From Pedobacter nanyangensis (GTDB lineage Bacteria; Bacteroidota; Bacteroidia; Sphingobacteriales; Sphingobacteriaceae): 64,000 nucleotides of DNA. The notes below the pieces were generated by a model. It searched no databases. It saw nothing but the letters and a program-made list of their open reading frames with translations, and was not told the origin of the DNA. A program made the translations under genes and the position numbers. Of this stretch, positions 63,455 through 64,000 are shown piece after piece (within the stretch, counting starts at the first letter, position 1; the number at the start of each line of letters is the position of its first letter). The stretch covers positions 191,976 to 255,975 of the forward strand of contig NZ_QMHO01000002.1 of the NCBI RefSeq assembly GCF_003313505.1. The letters run 5' to 3'.

Positions 63455-64000
63455 ATGTTACGTAATCATAAATTTATCACCTGCATGGTTTGCATGGTGA
63501 GTCTTTTGGTAGGTTGTAAAAAAGATTTCTTGGAAATAGAACCCAAAGGCAAGCTTATTGCCAAAAATACCGCCGACTACGACCTGCTACTGAACAACCC
63601 TGTCCTTGTTTCTTTTAGTCCTATTTCAACACCGGTTATGGGCGATGAAACTGCGGGGATTTCGACGCTTTTTCCAACCCTTGTAACAGGAACCATGTCA
63701 TTAGCTGACCAAAAAGCCTTCCGTTGGGAAGATGACATCTATTTGCCTTCTGACAATGACTCGGAATATACGCAGTTAATTAGGCAGGTTTATATTTACA
63801 ACAAGATCATCAATGAGGTGCCAAATTCGGAGCAAGGGAGCGATGCCCAAAAAGCTAGCCTTAAAGCGGAGGCATTAGCAGGCAGGGCCTGGGTTAATTT
63901 CATGTTGGTTAATTTATATGGCAAACCTTATCAGGAAGCTACTGCAGCAACAGATTTGAGCATACCAATTGTGAAGGAGGCTGATATTAGCCAAACCAAA
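63455..64000 (+). CDS. SusD/RagB outer-membrane lipoprotein (N-terminal part, runs off window)
   Basis: ATG 63455 opens a frame that is still open at the window edge (182 residues visible). MVCMVSLLVGCKKDFLEIEP has a lipobox with Cys about 21 and the SusD-typical KDFLEIEPKGKL. Further on come LRKAEALAGRAWVNFML-like helices (here LKAEALAGRAWVNFMLVNLY). SusD caps the SusC pore and binds the substrate. The pair with SusC 11 nt upstream is certain by context. Confidence 0.92.
   Translation, partial: MLRNHKFITCMVCMVSLLVGCKKDFLEIEPKGKLIAKNTADYDLLLNNPVLVSFSPISTPVMGDETAGISTLFPTLVTGTMSLADQKAFRWEDDIYLPSDNDSEYTQLIRQVYIYNKIINEVPNSEQGSDAQKASLKAEALAGRAWVNFMLVNLYGKPYQEATAATDLSIPIVKEADISQTK

Noticed and set aside
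1..64000. tRNA or rRNA genes
   Set aside because: Gaps were read for tRNA landmarks such as the GGTTCGA arm and for rRNA signatures; none was found, though a computational scan was not possible.

Overview
The window looks like ordinary chromosome from a member of the Bacteroidota, most likely a Pedobacter-like Sphingobacteriaceae. The main reasons are -7 boxes of the Bacteroidota form TAnnTTTG with weak Shine-Dalgarno signals, a FecI-type sigma / FecR / SusC (with STN domain) / SusD locus, an S46 dipeptidyl-peptidase, a GLPGLI-like secreted protein, gyrA next to TPR genes, and moderate base composition. No rRNA, tRNA, prophage, transposase or CRISPR array was seen. Species cannot be fixed from this sequence alone.

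Layout. 1-7.2 kb: the 5' part of a secreted propeller/amidohydrolase gene (minus strand), a short RecQ helicase, a small Kinase-PolyVal cassette between 25-bp direct repeats with a likely -1 frameshift, an UMF1-type MFS carrier, an orphan LutA-like Fe-S protein and a GLPGLI-like protein. 7.4-10.6 kb: the translation operon thrS-infC-rpmI-rplT. 10.9-17.1 kb: thioredoxin, then on the minus strand the four-gene ligase-associated repair cluster (exonuclease, ATP-dependent ligase, Lhr-like helicase, PdeM phosphoesterase). 17.1-18.5 kb: a divergent satD-DUF3307 pair behind four palindromes spaced exactly 28 bp apart. 18.5-24 kb: MgtE, Ohr, a FUSC membrane protein and a DmpA-type peptidase. 24-26.4 kb: a gene-poor stretch ending in a strong terminator (possible ncRNA), PIN-PhoH and a 125-bp tandem repeat. 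26.4-36.9 kb: a Tet-type MFS pump, DPP11, free-Met sulfoxide reductase, AAG glycosylase, QueG, a GNAT-nitrilase fusion and RuvB. 37-43 kb: 3-hydroxybutyryl-CoA dehydrogenase, two paralogous TPR proteins and GyrA. 43.4-53.7 kb: a DUF4442 protein, an AlbA_2 protein, MATE, a di-haem peroxidase, DinB, an alpha/beta hydrolase, TruC, a CPA1 antiporter and an HDAC-like deacetylase. 53.8-57 kb: bestrophin, kynureninase and a DEDDh exonuclease. 57-64 kb: a 154-bp tandem repeat, then ECF sigma, FecR, SusC and the start of SusD.

How the genes fit together. DNA repair is unusually well represented (RecQ, Lig/Lhr/Exo/PdeM, AAG, RuvB, DinB, DnaQ-like). The most interesting locus is 16.0-18.5 kb. SatD there carries motifs resembling a class III nucleotidyl cyclase core plus a C-terminal helix-turn-helix. 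It is translationally coupled to a polytopic membrane protein, and the whole pair lies behind a regular operator array that also faces the repair cluster. The second is the 3.2-4.0 kb kinase cassette, with direct-repeat flanks and a textbook A-AAA-AAC slip site. The sigma/anti-sigma/SusCD locus at the right end is a typical trans-envelope signalling and nutrient-uptake system whose substrate cannot be inferred here.
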